Assembly (NCBI GenBank): GCA_019422065.1
Contig: JAHZEA010000008.1
Location: forward strand, 1-64,000
Direction of reading: 5' to 3'
From: Lachnospiraceae bacterium
GTDB lineage: Bacteria > Bacillota > Clostridia > Lachnospirales > Anaerotignaceae
DNA: 64,000 bases
A program made the translations under genes and the position numbers. Below are positions 7,419-16,755 of this stretch, piece after piece. Under the pieces are notes generated by a model. That model worked only from the letters and a program-made list of their open reading frames with translations, was not told where the DNA came from and searched no databases. Within the stretch, counting starts at the first letter, position 1. Each line of letters begins with the position of its first letter.

Positions 7419-8939
7419 ATGAACTCTTTATTTAGAACAAATGTGTCAAAAATGGATGTTTTAGACAAATCTGTTGCTATAAACCGAACAATACTTCGTG
7501 CATGGTCTGCTTTTGCGGCATTTGCTCAAATATTTAATATTGCAAGGCTGTTATTTTTTACTGATTCCAATATTACAACTATTAATAGCCGAATATATTT
7601 GGGATTTTATATTTTTAATTTGGTTTGCAGTATTGGTTTTCTTGTTATTGATTTTGCTTTTAAAATGTCCGTTAAGGCAAGGCATAGGCTATATATGCTG
7701 ACAAGCAGTATATATTTATTTTGGTATACATTTATTAATATATGGGAGATATACATAACAGGCGTAGACGAAAGATTTACTAATATAACAATTATAACAG
7801 CCTTTGTTATTTTTTCTTCATTGCTGGCAATGAAACCGGTTTATGAGATAATAAATTTAGCATTAAGTTATATTATATTTATTATTTTTTTAAACAGTAC
7901 GTCAAACGTAACGGCAATGATTAATTTTTCGTTTACAGCTTTTTTGTGTGTTATAATTTATATAGCTAGATATAAGGATATTTGCTTTGAAATTTCCCAA
8001 AGCAAAATGCTGGATGATATGAAAAGCAAATTGGAAGATTCTCAGCGAAGTTTGAGTATGTCTTTGGAACAATACGAGCTTATACATGAAAACAGCGGTT
8101 ATATTACGTTTGAATGGAACATTAAAGATGACTGCATATATTTTTCAAAAGAAATAAAGGATTATTTTGATTATCCAGAATTTATTTCTTCTTTCAGCCA
8201 GCAGATAAAAAATTTAGATAGTATAGATGAAGAACAGAAAAATATACTTATAGATTGTATAGAGAATATTAAAAAAGGCGTTAACTTTCAAAAATATGAA
8301 TTGTTTTTTCCACTGACTACAGGAAAAAGCAGATGGTTTGAAGTTAGAATTATAACTCAAAAAAACAGCAATGGCGAGCCGGCTATTGGCATAGGCATAC
8401 TTTCTGATATTACCGAGCTTAAAGAAAAGATTACTCAGCTGGAACAGGAAACAAGAATGGACCTTTTTACCGGGCTTCTTAACAAAACTGCTGTAGAGTA
8501 TTACGGTGAAAGAGAACTGAAAAATCTTAAAAACGGTGACCTTTTGGCAATGATGATTATTGATATGGACGACTTTAAGAATATAAATGACAGATATGGT
8601 CATCCTGCCGGGGATTATGTATTGAAAGAAGTTGCCAATATTATGCGAAATACTGCGCCTTCCGGCACAAGAATAGGGCGTATAGGCGGTGATGAGTTTA
8701 TTGCTTTGCTGGTTACAAAGGATATTTTTAGATTTTGTAATTATGGCAACGAGTTATTAAGTAAAATACCTCAGATTAAATGGAATGATATTGATTTGGA
8801 TGTAAACTGTAGTATTGGTTTGACATTTGCAGATTCAAATAAATATACATATTTTGATTTATATAAAAAGGCAGATAATGCCCTATATCAAGCTAAGCAA
8901 GTAGGCAAAAAACAAATGAAGTGCGATTTAATTATTTAA
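7419..8939 (+). CDS. Membrane-anchored diguanylate cyclase (GGDEF)
   Basis: A 506-residue protein that makes cyclic di-GMP from two GTP. The first ~190 residues hold about five to six hydrophobic segments (membrane sensor), then a coiled coil and a PAS-like domain (about 205-340), then a GGDEF domain (about 345-505). The catalytic motif RIGGDEF near 423 is intact. The RxxD inhibitory site expected just before it is missing (PSGT occupies those positions), so simple product inhibition at the primary I-site is unlikely. It ends 8 bases before the promoter of a c-di-GMP-riboswitch operon, so it may raise the signal which that riboswitch reads. The start ATG follows AAAGGTGG. Confidence 0.93.
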   Translation: MNSLFRTNVSKMDVLDKSVAINRTILRAWSAFAAFAQIFNIARLLFFTDSNITTINSRIYLGFYIFNLVCSIGFLVIDFAFKMSVKARHRLYMLTSSIYLFWYTFINIWEIYITGVDERFTNITIITAFVIFSSLLAMKPVYEIINLALSYIIFIIFLNSTSNVTAMINFSFTAFLCVIIYIARYKDICFEISQSKMLDDMKSKLEDSQRSLSMSLEQYELIHENSGYITFEWNIKDDCIYFSKEIKDYFDYPEFISSFSQQIKNLDSIDEEQKNILIDCIENIKKGVNFQKYELFFPLTTGKSRWFEVRIITQKNSNGEPAIGIGILSDITELKEKITQLEQETRMDLFTGLLNKTAVEYYGERELKNLKNGDLLAMMIIDMDDFKNINDRYGHPAGDYVLKEVANIMRNTAPSGTRIGRIGGDEFIALLVTKDIFRFCNYGNELLSKIPQIKWNDIDLDVNCSIGLTFADSNKYTYFDLYKKADNALYQAKQVGKKQMKCDLII

Positions 8940-8946
8940 TTTTAAT

Positions 8947-8974
8947 TTGAATATATTTATTTTTAGTGTAAAAT
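8947..8974 (+). promoter_or_regulatory. Promoter of the riboswitch-controlled operon
   Basis: TTGAAT, 16-base spacer, TAAAAT, giving a start near 8981. The leader from there to the terminator is about 145 nt, the right length for one aptamer plus an expression platform. Confidence 0.65.
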
Positions 8975-8991
8975 ATACTTAGGATAGTTTA

Positions 8992-9079
8992 TTTTGTAAT
9001 TTATACTGGGCAAAACCGCTGAAAAACGGCGACGCAAAGCTATGAGTCTACGGCAAAAAAATTGCTACGATTGTCAAGC
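8992..9079 (+). ncRNA. Cyclic di-GMP-I (GEMM-I) riboswitch aptamer
   Basis: The conserved core is easy to see: GGGCAAA, a CCG..CGG hairpin with a GAAAAA loop, then GACGCAAAGC with its downstream TATGAGTCTACGGC arm and a closing GCTACGATTGTC segment. This matches the GEMM-I consensus in order and spacing. An outer helix can form between TTTTGTA (8992-8998) and TGCAAAA (9080-9086). The second strand lies inside the 5' arm of the terminator that follows, so the aptamer helix and the terminator exclude each other. That arrangement predicts that c-di-GMP turns the operon on, which is an inference from base pairing. The diguanylate cyclase gene lies just upstream. Confidence 0.92.
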
Positions 9080-9127
9080 TGCAAAAACTTTAGTAATAAT
9101 AAAACTAAAGATTTTGCAGCTTTTTTT
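9076..9127 (+). terminator. Riboswitch expression-platform terminator
   Basis: A 19-base arm (9076-9094, AAGCTGCAAAA then CTTTAGT) pairs with 9104-9122 around AATAATAAA, followed by TTTTTT. It directly abuts the aptamer and shares bases with the aptamer's outer helix, so it is the regulated element. The first gene starts 16 bases further on. Confidence 0.9.
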
Positions 9128-9142
9128 ATTGGGGTGATTTGT

Positions 9143-9838
9143 ATGAATGAGGTGTACCGTCAGGAGAAAAAGTATTTTATGACATTGTTTGATATGAAAA
9201 AGCTTTCCAATTTATTGGAGTCGGCAATGATTAAAGATTCGCATAACGGTGCTTATGGATATTCTATCAGGTCTTTGTATTTTGACACAATTAACAATAA
9301 AGACTTTAACGAAAAAATAGACGGAGTGAGTGTAAGGCGTAAAATACGACTGCGTATTTATGATACATCATCTGATTTTGCAATGCTTGAAATGAAGCAA
9401 AAAGATGGGATTTATCAGAAAAAAAGGTCTCTTAAGGTTAGTAAAAAAGATGCTATAGAAATGACTAGGGGAAAGTATGACAGTCTTTTAAATTACAAAG
9501 AACCTTTTGCGGCAGAGTGTTTTGGCGTTATGAGCATGTTTTGTTACAGGCCAAAAGCAATTGTTGAGTATACAAGAAAAGCGTATGTTGCAAAAGAAAA
9601 TAAAATACGCATAACATTTGATTACAATATAAGGGCTACGGAATCAAGCTTTGAGTTGTTTTCGCCGGAAATTAATTTATACCCTGTTTTAGATATGTTT
9701 AATGGAGTTTTAGAGGTTAAATATAACGGATTTTTACTCAGTTATATTAAAAACTTGGTTAGTGAAGCCAATAAGTCGGAAATTTCCGTAAGCAAATACT
9801 GTTTGGCAAGAAGTGCAAGCCTGAAATTCAAACTATAA
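9143..9838 (+). CDS. VTC-domain protein (polyphosphate-polymerase fold)
   Basis: A 231-residue cytosolic protein of the VTC/triphosphate-tunnel fold. Its strands carry the alternating basic and acidic residues of that tunnel: VRRKIRLRIYD near 67, LEMKQKDG near 87, IVEYTRKAY near 148, RITFDYNIR near 162 and LEVKYNG near 192. In yeast VTC4 this fold makes polyphosphate. In bacteria the domain is repeatedly found beside DUF4956 and CotH genes, as here, and its substrate is not established. It is the first gene behind the c-di-GMP riboswitch. ATG 9143 is chosen because GGGGTGA precedes it; an in-frame codon at 9062 would start inside the riboswitch. Confidence 0.87.
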   Translation: MNEVYRQEKKYFMTLFDMKKLSNLLESAMIKDSHNGAYGYSIRSLYFDTINNKDFNEKIDGVSVRRKIRLRIYDTSSDFAMLEMKQKDGIYQKKRSLKVSKKDAIEMTRGKYDSLLNYKEPFAAECFGVMSMFCYRPKAIVEYTRKAYVAKENKIRITFDYNIRATESSFELFSPEINLYPVLDMFNGVLEVKYNGFLLSYIKNLVSEANKSEISVSKYCLARSASLKFKL

Positions 9839-9851
9839 AGAGGTGCGATTT

Positions 9852-10547
9852 ATGAAAAAACTGATATTTGAAATGTTTCAAAACTCCGGCCAACTTGATG
9901 TTCAAAATATATTTTTACGTTTGGCTGTAGCTGTTATAATTGCGTTTTTTATATATTTATCTTATATGCTTTCACATGAGGGCAGTATATACAGCAAAAA
10001 GTTCAATGTTTCTCTTGTAGCTTTAACTGTTATTACAACAACAGTAATGATTGTTATAGGCAATAACATAGCGCTTTCATTAGGTATGGTTGGTGCGCTT
10101 TCTATTGTGCGTTTTAGAACGGCAATAAAGGACTCGCGCGATACAATATACATATTTTGGACTATTGTAACAGGCATTTGCTGTGGTGTTGGTGATTTTT
10201 ACGTTGCTGGCATTGGCAGTGCATTTACATTTCTTGTTCTGCTTATATTTGGCCGTATTAAAAATGATAACAGAATACTTTTAATTATCAGAACTTCCCG
10301 TGTAAATGAAGAACGTGTGGAGGCTGTTGTGTTTCAGTATTTTTCACGTAAGGCAGATTTAAGAGTTAAAAACACGACTGACAGCAGTACAGAATTTATA
10401 TATGAAATAAGCAAACGTTTATTAGAGCGTTCCAAAAAAATGGCAAAAGCCAACGGAAACAGTGTTAATATTACAGATGCTTTATACGAAACGGGAGATA
10501 TTGAGTACTGCAATATGGTAATGCAAAATGATGAAATAAGCGGCTAA
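9852..10547 (+). CDS. DUF4956 membrane protein
   Basis: A 231-residue protein with about four membrane segments in the first 130 residues and a soluble C-terminal domain. The motif GALSIVRFRTAIKD near 80-93 is typical of DUF4956, a family commonly encoded next to VTC-domain proteins in exopolysaccharide-type loci. Its function is unknown; the pairing suggests a membrane partner for the VTC protein. ATG 9852 is preferred over GTG 9843 because AAAGAGGTG sits 6-7 bases before it and covers the GTG. The gene starts 13 bases after the previous stop. Confidence 0.85.
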   Translation: MKKLIFEMFQNSGQLDVQNIFLRLAVAVIIAFFIYLSYMLSHEGSIYSKKFNVSLVALTVITTTVMIVIGNNIALSLGMVGALSIVRFRTAIKDSRDTIYIFWTIVTGICCGVGDFYVAGIGSAFTFLVLLIFGRIKNDNRILLIIRTSRVNEERVEAVVFQYFSRKADLRVKNTTDSSTEFIYEISKRLLERSKKMAKANGNSVNITDALYETGDIEYCNMVMQNDEISG

Positions 10548-10573
10548 GGCAGCAGTTTTGAAAGGTTGAGAAT

Positions 10574-12037
10574 ATGAAGTATTCCATTATAGGTATATTT
10601 GCGGCAATTATTATGGTTTTTGCCGTGTTTGCTGCTGCAAATTTAGACAGTGAAACTAATTCAAATCGTTATCATCAGCATATAGAGTCAAGACAGCCAT
10701 ATGAAGGATGCTCATGTGACGGAAGCGAGCTGTGCACACATCTTCCTCTTGTGTTAATAGAAACTGAAGGCAATACAATTCCTGGCGAACCTATTACAGA
10801 TGAATTTGGAAACGAGTTGGGGTATGTAACAACAGATGAAAATGAGGAAATGGTTTCTTCTAAAATATCTGTTATAAGCGATGAAACTAAAAATCATCAT
10901 CCATCTGATGAACCTGATTTGGAAAGCAATATTTTAATACGAATAAGAGGCAATTCATCAAGGTACTTTGATAAAAAGAACTATTTAATTCGTTTGACTG
11001 ATGAAAATGGAAATTACCAAAATAAAGAAATGCTGGGAATGGACTCGCATTATGAATGGGCGCTGCATGGGCCGTATTTGGATAAATCTCTTATACGCAA
11101 TTATATGTGGTACAATATCGCCGGTGAATTTATGGAATATGCGCCTAATGTAAGATTTTGCGAGGTTATAATTGATGGTCGTTATCAGGGCCTTTACGTT
11201 ATGACAGAAACCATAACAAATGGTGATAACTGCCGAGTAAACATATCTGAACCTGTAGACGGTACAGATAAAACAGGTTATGTTCTTCGTTTGGATAGAG
11301 GCAGCCATACACAAATTAGAAATATTGAGACTTTTACAAATTATACATACCGTAACTTACAAAATTTTGATATTGAGTATCCGCGTTCAGGAAAATTAAC
11401 GCCCGAATTGGCAAAGGCTATTGCTCAGGATTTTTCGGATTTTGAAAAAAGCCTGTATTCTTATGACTATGATACAGAAAACTACGGTTACTCACATAAT
11501 ATAAACGTTCAGTCATTTGCTGATTACTTTATAATTAACGAGTTTACATCAAACTACGATGCCGGATGGCTTTCTACATATATTTATAAAGATATAGGCG
11601 GAAAATACAATATGGTTATATGGGATTTTAATTCATCTTGTAATAATTATGCTGCCTACGCATTTCCTGCCGAAGGTTTTCAAATGCAGAATGTTGTTTG
11701 GTATTTTATGCTTATGAAAGATGAGCATTTTGATGACGAAATTATTAATCGCTATAAAAAGTTAAGAGAAACATATTTAAGTGATGAATACCTAAACCAG
11801 TACATTGATGATACTGTGGCGTATTTAGGCGATGCTGTAGAGCGGAATTTCGAAGTATGGGAAAATACATTTGAAATGGATATGCTAAAGCCTTCTGAAA
11901 GGAACATTAAAAGCCATGAAGAGGCTATAGAACAAATGAAAGATTTTATATCAAAGCGTGGTGCATGGTTGGACGAGAATATTGAGGTTATTACTCAATA
12001 TGGCCATGAATCAAAAAATAAAAAGTTTAACCACTAA
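10574..12037 (+). CDS. CotH-family protein, membrane-anchored or secreted
   Basis: A 487-residue protein with an N-terminal hydrophobic helix (about 3-24) acting as signal or anchor, a Cys/His-rich linker (CSCDGSELCTH, about 50-60) and a CotH domain (about 120-420). Family motifs are present: IRIRGNSSR, KNYLIRL, LGMDSHYEWALHGP, GRYQGLYVMTE and the metal-binding-like VIWDFNSSC. CotH of Bacillus is an atypical protein kinase of the spore coat; homologues in polysaccharide loci are probably envelope proteins of unknown substrate. No sporulation genes are near, so a spore role is not implied. It is translated 26 bases after DUF4956 and lies in the riboswitch operon. Confidence 0.87.
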   Translation: MKYSIIGIFAAIIMVFAVFAAANLDSETNSNRYHQHIESRQPYEGCSCDGSELCTHLPLVLIETEGNTIPGEPITDEFGNELGYVTTDENEEMVSSKISVISDETKNHHPSDEPDLESNILIRIRGNSSRYFDKKNYLIRLTDENGNYQNKEMLGMDSHYEWALHGPYLDKSLIRNYMWYNIAGEFMEYAPNVRFCEVIIDGRYQGLYVMTETITNGDNCRVNISEPVDGTDKTGYVLRLDRGSHTQIRNIETFTNYTYRNLQNFDIEYPRSGKLTPELAKAIAQDFSDFEKSLYSYDYDTENYGYSHNINVQSFADYFIINEFTSNYDAGWLSTYIYKDIGGKYNMVIWDFNSSCNNYAAYAFPAEGFQMQNVVWYFMLMKDEHFDDEIINRYKKLRETYLSDEYLNQYIDDTVAYLGDAVERNFEVWENTFEMDMLKPSERNIKSHEEAIEQMKDFISKRGAWLDENIEVITQYGHESKNKKFNH

Positions 12038-12057
12038 TTGCAAAGGAGGCAGATACC

Positions 12058-14193
12058 ATGAAAAAATTCATAATCATATCTTGTGTGGTAGTTCTGCTTA
12101 TTTTTGCAGGAAATGTTGCTTATTATAATTTAGGAATTTATATAGACTTAAACCCAGATGTTCCTGTTACCACATTTATGACAACTGACCAAGACACCAT
12201 ATATATGGAAAAAGACGGTGAAAAAGTGCCTTTTGAAATAAGGGGCGTTAATTTAGGTGTAGGCCTGCCCGGAAAATGGGCAACTGACTATGCCATTGAT
12301 AAGGAAACTTATTTAAGGTGGTTTAAATGGATACAGGAAATGGGAGTAAATACAATCCGTGTATATACAATTTTGCAGGATGATTTTTACAATGCTTTTT
12401 ACGAGTATAACAAAGACAGAGAAGAACCGCTGTATTTAATTCATGGTGTTTGGATAAATGACTATGTGCAAAACTCACACAGGGACGCCTATGATGATGA
12501 TTTCAGGCAGGCTTTTATTGATGATTGCCGAACAGTAGTTGATATACTGCATGGCAATAAAAGCTTAAATTTAGGTTATGGTGTTGGCTCTGGCTCATAC
12601 AGAAAGGATGTATCCCAATGGGTTATAGGCTACATACTTGGTGTTGAGTGGGAAGATGTTACCGTTGCTTATACAAATAACAAGTATCCGGAGCGCAATC
12701 AATACCAAGGAACGTATTTGTATACAACAAAAAACGCCTCACCTTTTGAGGCTATGCTCTGTGAAGTTGGCGACAAAATAATTGAGTATGAGTCAAACAG
12801 GTATAAACAGCAGAGGCTTGTGGCTTTTTCAAACTGGCCTACAACAGACCCTTTTGATTATCCTTACGATATAACTGTGTACTTTATGAAATGTGCCAAA
12901 GTTGATGTAGAGCATATTGCGTCTACAGATAAGTTTATATCCGGCTGTTTTGCCTCGTATCATGTTTATCCGTATTATCCGGACTATCTTAACTATTTTG
13001 ATTTTAAATCAGGTTTTGCAGTTACTGAAGACGGAAAATTAAATACATATCTTGAATATTTAAAACGTATTGTTAAGCACCACACAATGCCTGTTGTTAT
13101 TTCGGAATACGGTGTATCAACAGGCCGAGGTATGGCCCAAAGGGATTACAATACCGGCAGGAACCAAGGTAATATGTCCGAAAATGAGCAGGGGCAGGCA
13201 ATTATTGACTGCTATAAAGATATTATGGAAGCCGGATGTGCCGGAAGCTGTATTTTTACTTGGCAGGACGAGTGGTTTAAGCGTACATGGAACACAATGC
13301 ATGCCGTTGACTTGCTAAATACTCCGTATTGGAGCGATTATCAGACTAATGAGCAGTATTTCGGTTTACTGGCCTTTGACCCGGGAGAAGAAAAAAGCAT
13401 AAGCTATGTTGACGGTGATTTATCCGAATGGAACGAGGATGATTTGGTTATAGAAAATAGCAACTCAGCTGTTTCTATGAAGTATGACGAAAAGTTTATA
13501 TATTTTCTTATTTATAAAAAAGACTTTTCACCTCAAGAGGATATATTATATATCCCTATAGATATTACGCCTAAAACCGGAAGTACGTACTGTGAAAATT
13601 TCGATATTACATTTGAAAGGCCAAGTGATTTTTTAATTGTAATTAATGGGAAAGACAACAGCCGTGTACTGGTTCAGGAAAGATATGAAGTTCTGAGAGC
13701 GATGTTTCTGCATGAAACTGAAAATAGGGATGCTTATATAAATACTGTGGATAAAGATACGCCGGTATTTAAAAAAATAAACCTTATGCTTCAAACTGCC
13801 ACACCGCTTTTAACAGGCAACTGGGAAGCATCTGCAGAAGTTTATGAAACAGGTTTGTTAACTTACGGCAATGCCAACCCTGAGGCAGAAGATTTTAACT
13901 CATTGGCGGATTTTATATTTTCCGGTGACTATATAGAGCTTAAAATTCCATGGCAGATGCTTAATTTTTCAAACCCTTCCGAAATGATGATTCATGACGA
14001 CTATTATGAGTGCTACGGGGTTGAGAACATTCAGGTAGATAAAATGTTTGTAGGGATTTCAGATAAAGAGAATACACAATACAGAATACATATGGAGCCG
14101 TTTCAGCTTAAAGGCTGGGGAAGAAAAGTTACGTATCATGAAAGGCTGAAAGAATCCTATTATATGATTAAGGATTATTGGTCGGATAAATAA
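12058..14193 (+). CDS. Membrane-anchored glycoside-hydrolase-like protein with C-terminal beta domain
   Basis: A 711-residue protein with an N-terminal membrane anchor (about 4-22), then a TIM-barrel domain similar to GH2/GH5-type clan A enzymes (about 45-430). Two glutamates fit the clan's catalytic pair: acid/base in LGVEWED near 198 and nucleophile in VISEYG near 349. The opening strand has IRGVNLGVGLPG and GVNTIRVYT, also typical. The C-terminal part (about 455-700) begins DGDLSEWNEDD and looks like a CBM9/DOMON-type carbohydrate-binding domain. In a synthase operon such an enzyme usually trims, releases or transfers the growing polymer. Substrate is not predictable. AAAGGAGG precedes the ATG. 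Confidence 0.8.
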   Translation: MKKFIIISCVVVLLIFAGNVAYYNLGIYIDLNPDVPVTTFMTTDQDTIYMEKDGEKVPFEIRGVNLGVGLPGKWATDYAIDKETYLRWFKWIQEMGVNTIRVYTILQDDFYNAFYEYNKDREEPLYLIHGVWINDYVQNSHRDAYDDDFRQAFIDDCRTVVDILHGNKSLNLGYGVGSGSYRKDVSQWVIGYILGVEWEDVTVAYTNNKYPERNQYQGTYLYTTKNASPFEAMLCEVGDKIIEYESNRYKQQRLVAFSNWPTTDPFDYPYDITVYFMKCAKVDVEHIASTDKFISGCFASYHVYPYYPDYLNYFDFKSGFAVTEDGKLNTYLEYLKRIVKHHTMPVVISEYGVSTGRGMAQRDYNTGRNQGNMSENEQGQAIIDCYKDIMEAGCAGSCIFTWQDEWFKRTWNTMHAVDLLNTPYWSDYQTNEQYFGLLAFDPGEEKSISYVDGDLSEWNEDDLVIENSNSAVSMKYDEKFIYFLIYKKDFSPQEDILYIPIDITPKTGSTYCENFDITFERPSDFLIVINGKDNSRVLVQERYEVLRAMFLHETENRDAYINTVDKDTPVFKKINLMLQTATPLLTGNWEASAEVYETGLLTYGNANPEAEDFNSLADFIFSGDYIELKIPWQMLNFSNPSEMMIHDDYYECYGVENIQVDKMFVGISDKENTQYRIHMEPFQLKGWGRKVTYHERLKESYYMIKDYWSDK

Positions 14194-14224
14194 TAGTTAA
14201 AACTTCGGCGCAGGGGGGCTTTAT

Positions 14225-15337
14225 ATGAAAGTTGAATCAATAATTTATATTTACGGCGCCGTATGTGTAAGCATGATTGTATTTAATATAATATACAACA
14301 TACTTTTAAAACAAAACGAGTCAAGCTTGAAAAAGCGCTGTGAAAAAATCGGAAAACAAGTAGATATTCAGTTTAATGCCATAAAGACCAATGGCAAAAT
14401 TGAGCAAAAGCATTTGAGAGATATGCAGCACATACTCAGCCGAATTAATAATCTTATTGCCTTTGAAAAAGTATTAAAAGACGCCATAAATAATGGTAAT
14501 GAAAATGAAGTTAATAATTACCTAAGTCAAATGCAGCCTGTTATTTTGTATTTGGCTATGCTATATATTCACAGGGAAAATATGCAGGCCGGATATTTTA
14601 CGTATTTTCTAGCAAATTATGCTGCAAAAAAGCAAATGCCTATAGACTCTCTTCAGGACATATTGCTTTCTTATGTAAAAAAAGATAACCTTTACTGCCG
14701 TATTAATGCATTAAGTGCCTTATACCATATGGGAAATATAGAGCACATTATAACGGCAATTAAGGCGCAGGATGATGGAGTAATATACATAAACGAAAAA
14801 ATACTTACAGAAGGACTGCTTTCGTTTACCGGAAATCACAACAAGCTTATTGGTAGTTTATGGGAAAACTTAAATAGCTTTTCGGAGCATACTAAACTGG
14901 CAGTATTAAACTATATTCGCTTTAAAACAGGGGATTATAAAGAAGAAATGTTATCAATAATGCTGGATGATACTGCTGAAAAAGAAATTCGGCTTTCGGC
15001 TATAAGGTATTTTGGAAAATATTATTACGAGCCGGCACTTAAATACATACTTAATTTTGTGTCAAATAATGATGCTTCAATGTGGGAGTATGCCACTGTT
15101 GCTGTTTCATCTTTAGAAAAATACAGCGGAGACGATGTAATAAAAGCTCTTAAAAAAGCTATACACAGCCCAAATTGGTATATACGCTATCAAGCAGCTC
15201 AAAGTCTTGATGCTCAGCATTTGAATTATAACGCTTTGTTTGACATTATTAACGGAAGTGACAGGTACGCCAGAGAAATGATGACGTATCGTTTGGAGTC
15301 CGGTAAACTTCAAAAAGCGGGGTGCGGCAAACAGTGA
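14225..15337 (+). CDS. HEAT-repeat-like membrane-anchored protein
   Basis: A 370-residue protein with one N-terminal membrane helix (about 5-25), a coiled-coil or helical segment, and a C-terminal stack of short helical pairs (about 135-360) resembling HEAT/Armadillo repeats, e.g. RLSAIRYFGKYYYEPALKY and ALKKAIHSPNWYIRYQAAQ. Such scaffolds mediate protein contacts. Its gene overlaps the glycosyltransferase start (GTGA), so the two are translationally coupled and the protein may hold the synthase in place. I cannot name a family. Confidence 0.7.
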   Translation: MKVESIIYIYGAVCVSMIVFNIIYNILLKQNESSLKKRCEKIGKQVDIQFNAIKTNGKIEQKHLRDMQHILSRINNLIAFEKVLKDAINNGNENEVNNYLSQMQPVILYLAMLYIHRENMQAGYFTYFLANYAAKKQMPIDSLQDILLSYVKKDNLYCRINALSALYHMGNIEHIITAIKAQDDGVIYINEKILTEGLLSFTGNHNKLIGSLWENLNSFSEHTKLAVLNYIRFKTGDYKEEMLSIMLDDTAEKEIRLSAIRYFGKYYYEPALKYILNFVSNNDASMWEYATVAVSSLEKYSGDDVIKALKKAIHSPNWYIRYQAAQSLDAQHLNYNALFDIINGSDRYAREMMTYRLESGKLQKAGCGKQ

Positions 15338-16737
15338 CAGATGCATTTAAAACTTTTTTTAATTATGTTGGTATATTTTTTGTTATTTATATGATTGGTT
15401 ATGCCAGTTTTTTGTTCTTGTCAGTGGCTGTCGGCTCATCAATGCTTTATAAATTAAAACGCCAAAATAAACTAAAAAACGAGCTGTCAGGAGAATACTA
15501 TGTACCGGTAAGTATTATAGTTCCTGCTTATAATGAGGAAGTTACAATAGAATCAAGTATACGTTCTTTGCTTGCCCTTGAATACAAGCTTTACGAAATT
15601 ATAGTTGTAGACGACGGCTCCAACGACAATACTTCTAAAGCTGTTTGCAGTGCGTTTAATATGCAGCTTGTAAACCGCCCTATACAGCGCAAAGTCTACT
15701 GCCGGCAGGAAGAAGAAATTTATGAAACTTATGAGTATAAAGTACCAATAACGCTTATTAAAAAGAAAAACGGCGGAAAGGCAGACGCTTTGAATATGGG
15801 AATAAATGCCGCCAAATACCCTTATTTTATTTGTATGGATGCGGATTCCGTTTTGCAGTATGATTCATTAACCAAAATTGTAAATCCGGTACTTGAGGAA
15901 GGTAATGTTATTGCCGTAGGCGGTGCAGTACGGCCGTGTAACGGTGCAGAGATTAAAAACGGAAGGGTTATATCTTATAGAATGCCTAATAAAATACTGC
16001 CGTGTATGCAGGTTTTGGAATATGACCGCTCGTTTCTTGCGGCAAGAATTCTGTTTGATAAGTTTAATGGCAGTATTATTATATCCGGTGCATTTGGTCT
16101 TTTTAAGAAAAGCATTGTAGTGGATGCAGGCGGGTACGATGTAAATACAATGGGTGAGGATATGGAGTTAGTTGTTAAACTGCATGTTTTTTGCCGTGAA
16201 CATGATATACCTTACCGAATACGCTATGCCACAGATGCTATATGCTGGACTCAGGCACCGGAAAAGCTTTCGGACTTATGCAGGCAGAGAAGGCGATGGC
16301 ATATAGGTTTGTTTCAAAGCATGCTTGAGCACAGAAAAATGTTTATGAATTTTAAATATGGTTTGGTAGGCTCTGTATCATACCTGTATTTTCTTATTTA
16401 TGAGCTTTTATCGCCGTATATTGAGATTTTTGGCATTTTTACAGTTTTGCTGGCATTTGCAGTTGACCTTATTAATGTGCCGTTTATGATTTTGTTTTTC
16501 TTTATATATGTAACATATTCGGCTATTTTATCTTTAACGGCTTTTTTCTCGCGTATACATACAATAGATTTAAAGCTTGCTGTTACAGATGTTATAAAAG
16601 CTGTTGGGCTTTGCGTTTTGGAAGTTTCATGTCTTAGATTTATTTTAGCGTGGACCCGCAGTTCAGCACTTATAGGTTATAAAAATAAAAAACATTCATG
16701 GGGAGAAATTGAGCGCAAAAGAATAGAGTTTAAGTAA
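15334..16737 (+). CDS. Processive family 2 glycosyltransferase (polysaccharide synthase)
   Basis: A 467-residue inner-membrane synthase. One N-terminal membrane helix, a GT-A catalytic domain (about 55-330) and about three or four C-terminal membrane segments. All processive GT2 motifs are present: VVDDGSND near 92, CMDADS near 170, the acceptor-site GEDME near 273 and QRRRW near 318. This pattern is shared with cellulose, hyaluronan and PNAG synthases; the sugar cannot be read directly. The start GTG 15334 overlaps the previous stop and has GGGGTG upstream; GTG 15322 is a weaker alternative. No PilZ domain is seen, so c-di-GMP control here is through the riboswitch, not through the synthase itself. 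Confidence 0.92.
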   Translation: MTDAFKTFFNYVGIFFVIYMIGYASFLFLSVAVGSSMLYKLKRQNKLKNELSGEYYVPVSIIVPAYNEEVTIESSIRSLLALEYKLYEIIVVDDGSNDNTSKAVCSAFNMQLVNRPIQRKVYCRQEEEIYETYEYKVPITLIKKKNGGKADALNMGINAAKYPYFICMDADSVLQYDSLTKIVNPVLEEGNVIAVGGAVRPCNGAEIKNGRVISYRMPNKILPCMQVLEYDRSFLAARILFDKFNGSIIISGAFGLFKKSIVVDAGGYDVNTMGEDMELVVKLHVFCREHDIPYRIRYATDAICWTQAPEKLSDLCRQRRRWHIGLFQSMLEHRKMFMNFKYGLVGSVSYLYFLIYELLSPYIEIFGIFTVLLAFAVDLINVPFMILFFFIYVTYSAILSLTAFFSRIHTIDLKLAVTDVIKAVGLCVLEVSCLRFILAWTRSSALIGYKNKKHSWGEIERKRIEFK

Positions 16738-16755
16738 AATGAAAGAAGGTATATT

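Noticed and set aside
9062..9142. An N-terminal extension of the VTC gene starting at 9062
   Set aside because: It would begin within the riboswitch and run through the terminator, and a good ribosome site and ATG occur at 9143.
10574..12037. A spore-coat role for the CotH-family gene
   Set aside because: No sporulation genes or sporulation-type promoters are nearby, and the gene is within a c-di-GMP-controlled polysaccharide operon.
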